This document shows, piece by piece, positions 5,574 through 5,782 of a stretch of DNA of 5,782 nt (position 1 is its first letter; each line of letters begins with the position of its first letter). A program made the position numbers and the translations under genes. The notes beneath the pieces were generated by a model. The model searched no databases. It saw only the letters and a program-made list of their open reading frames with translations, and was not told the origin of the DNA. The DNA lies in the NCBI GenBank assembly GCA_001804205.1, contig MHFM01000059.1:1-5782 (forward strand), written 5' to 3'. This DNA comes from Omnitrophica bacterium RIFCSPLOWO2_01_FULL_45_10b (GTDB lineage Bacteria > Omnitrophota > Omnitrophia > Omnitrophales > Danuiimicrobiaceae).

Positions 5574-5782
5574 TGTGGTTATCTAGCATTCGGAATTGCT
5601 TACTCTTATTGACAGTCGGTTTGTATCTTGTTCTAAATTATGGGTTTATGCAAGTGCGCATACCGCCTTCTACCAATGGCGTTCCTATCGGCGAAGCGCT
5701 GCTTTTGTTTATGTTACTCACCTTTAATTATTTGGCATTATTAACGAAATTTAATCAAACCATACCGTTCCTTCCTTTTATA
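5573..5782 (+). CDS. Probable membrane protein of O-antigen polymerase/ligase type, 3' end outside window
   Basis: The frame opens with ATG at 5573, overlapping the preceding TAA by one base, and stays open for 70 codons to the window edge. It begins 'MWLSSIRNCLLLLTVGLYLV', a basic residue followed by a first membrane segment at about 9-27. Then comes 'VRIPPSTNGVPIGEALLLF', where a Pro/Gly-rich turn with 'G-V-P-I-G-E' leads into a second membrane segment at about 38-57. This short turn with an Ile/Leu-G-Glu entry resembles the N-terminus of O-antigen ligase/polymerase family proteins in polysaccharide loci, though the diagnostic periplasmic loop is beyond the window. No clear ribosome site precedes it, so translation probably depends on the upstream fragment. 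A flippase or other transporter remains possible. Confidence 0.6.
   Translation, partial: MWLSSIRNCLLLLTVGLYLVLNYGFMQVRIPPSTNGVPIGEALLLFMLLTFNYLALLTKFNQTIPFLPFI

Overview
The window is part of a bacterial surface-polysaccharide (O-antigen, capsule or exopolysaccharide type) gene cluster. All supported genes lie on the + strand and are tightly packed. Base composition is moderately AT-rich, apart from one GC-rich repeat island. The host cannot be named from the sequence. The dispersed repeats of the kind 'TGTCATTCTGAGCGGAGCGA...' and 'CGTCATTGCGAGCGAAGC...' are, from memory, seen in several phyla (for example Chloroflexota, Bacteroidota/Chlorobi-like and related uncultured lineages), so they suggest an environmental bacterium outside the well-studied enterics. 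That is inference.

Layout. Positions 1-2424 hold a phosphotransferase-fold protein cut by the window edge, a class I SAM-dependent methyltransferase, and a second, divergent kinase-fold protein. They are separated by 4 and 2 bases. The third gene overlaps the start of a family GT4 glycosyltransferase (2421-3785) by ATGA. The last 37 codons of the glycosyltransferase are encoded by a repeat. That repeat is a composite palindromic element of about 227 bases (3673-3899), built from two unit types in inverted nested order. One unit is interrupted by an 80-base GC-rich insert that can be drawn as a three-arm cloverleaf and is bracketed by a 7-base direct repeat. About 130 bases of AT-rich spacer with a possible promoter follow. 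Then come an O-antigen polymerase/ligase-like multi-membrane protein (4027-5319), a truncated glycosyltransferase N-terminus (5340-5573), and the start of another probable membrane protein (5573 to the edge), which overlaps it by one base.

How the genes may work together. The GT4 enzyme would add a sugar to a lipid-linked oligosaccharide on the cytoplasmic side. The Wzy/WaaL-like protein would polymerise or ligate the units on the outer side. The kinase-fold and methyltransferase genes would modify the glycan or its carrier. A kinase next to a methyltransferase in such a locus resembles the two activities fused in WbdD, which caps O-polysaccharide chains with methyl phosphate. A split capping module is therefore a reasonable but untested idea. 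The repeat island separates the modification/GT half from the polymerase half and has changed the C-terminus of the glycosyltransferase.
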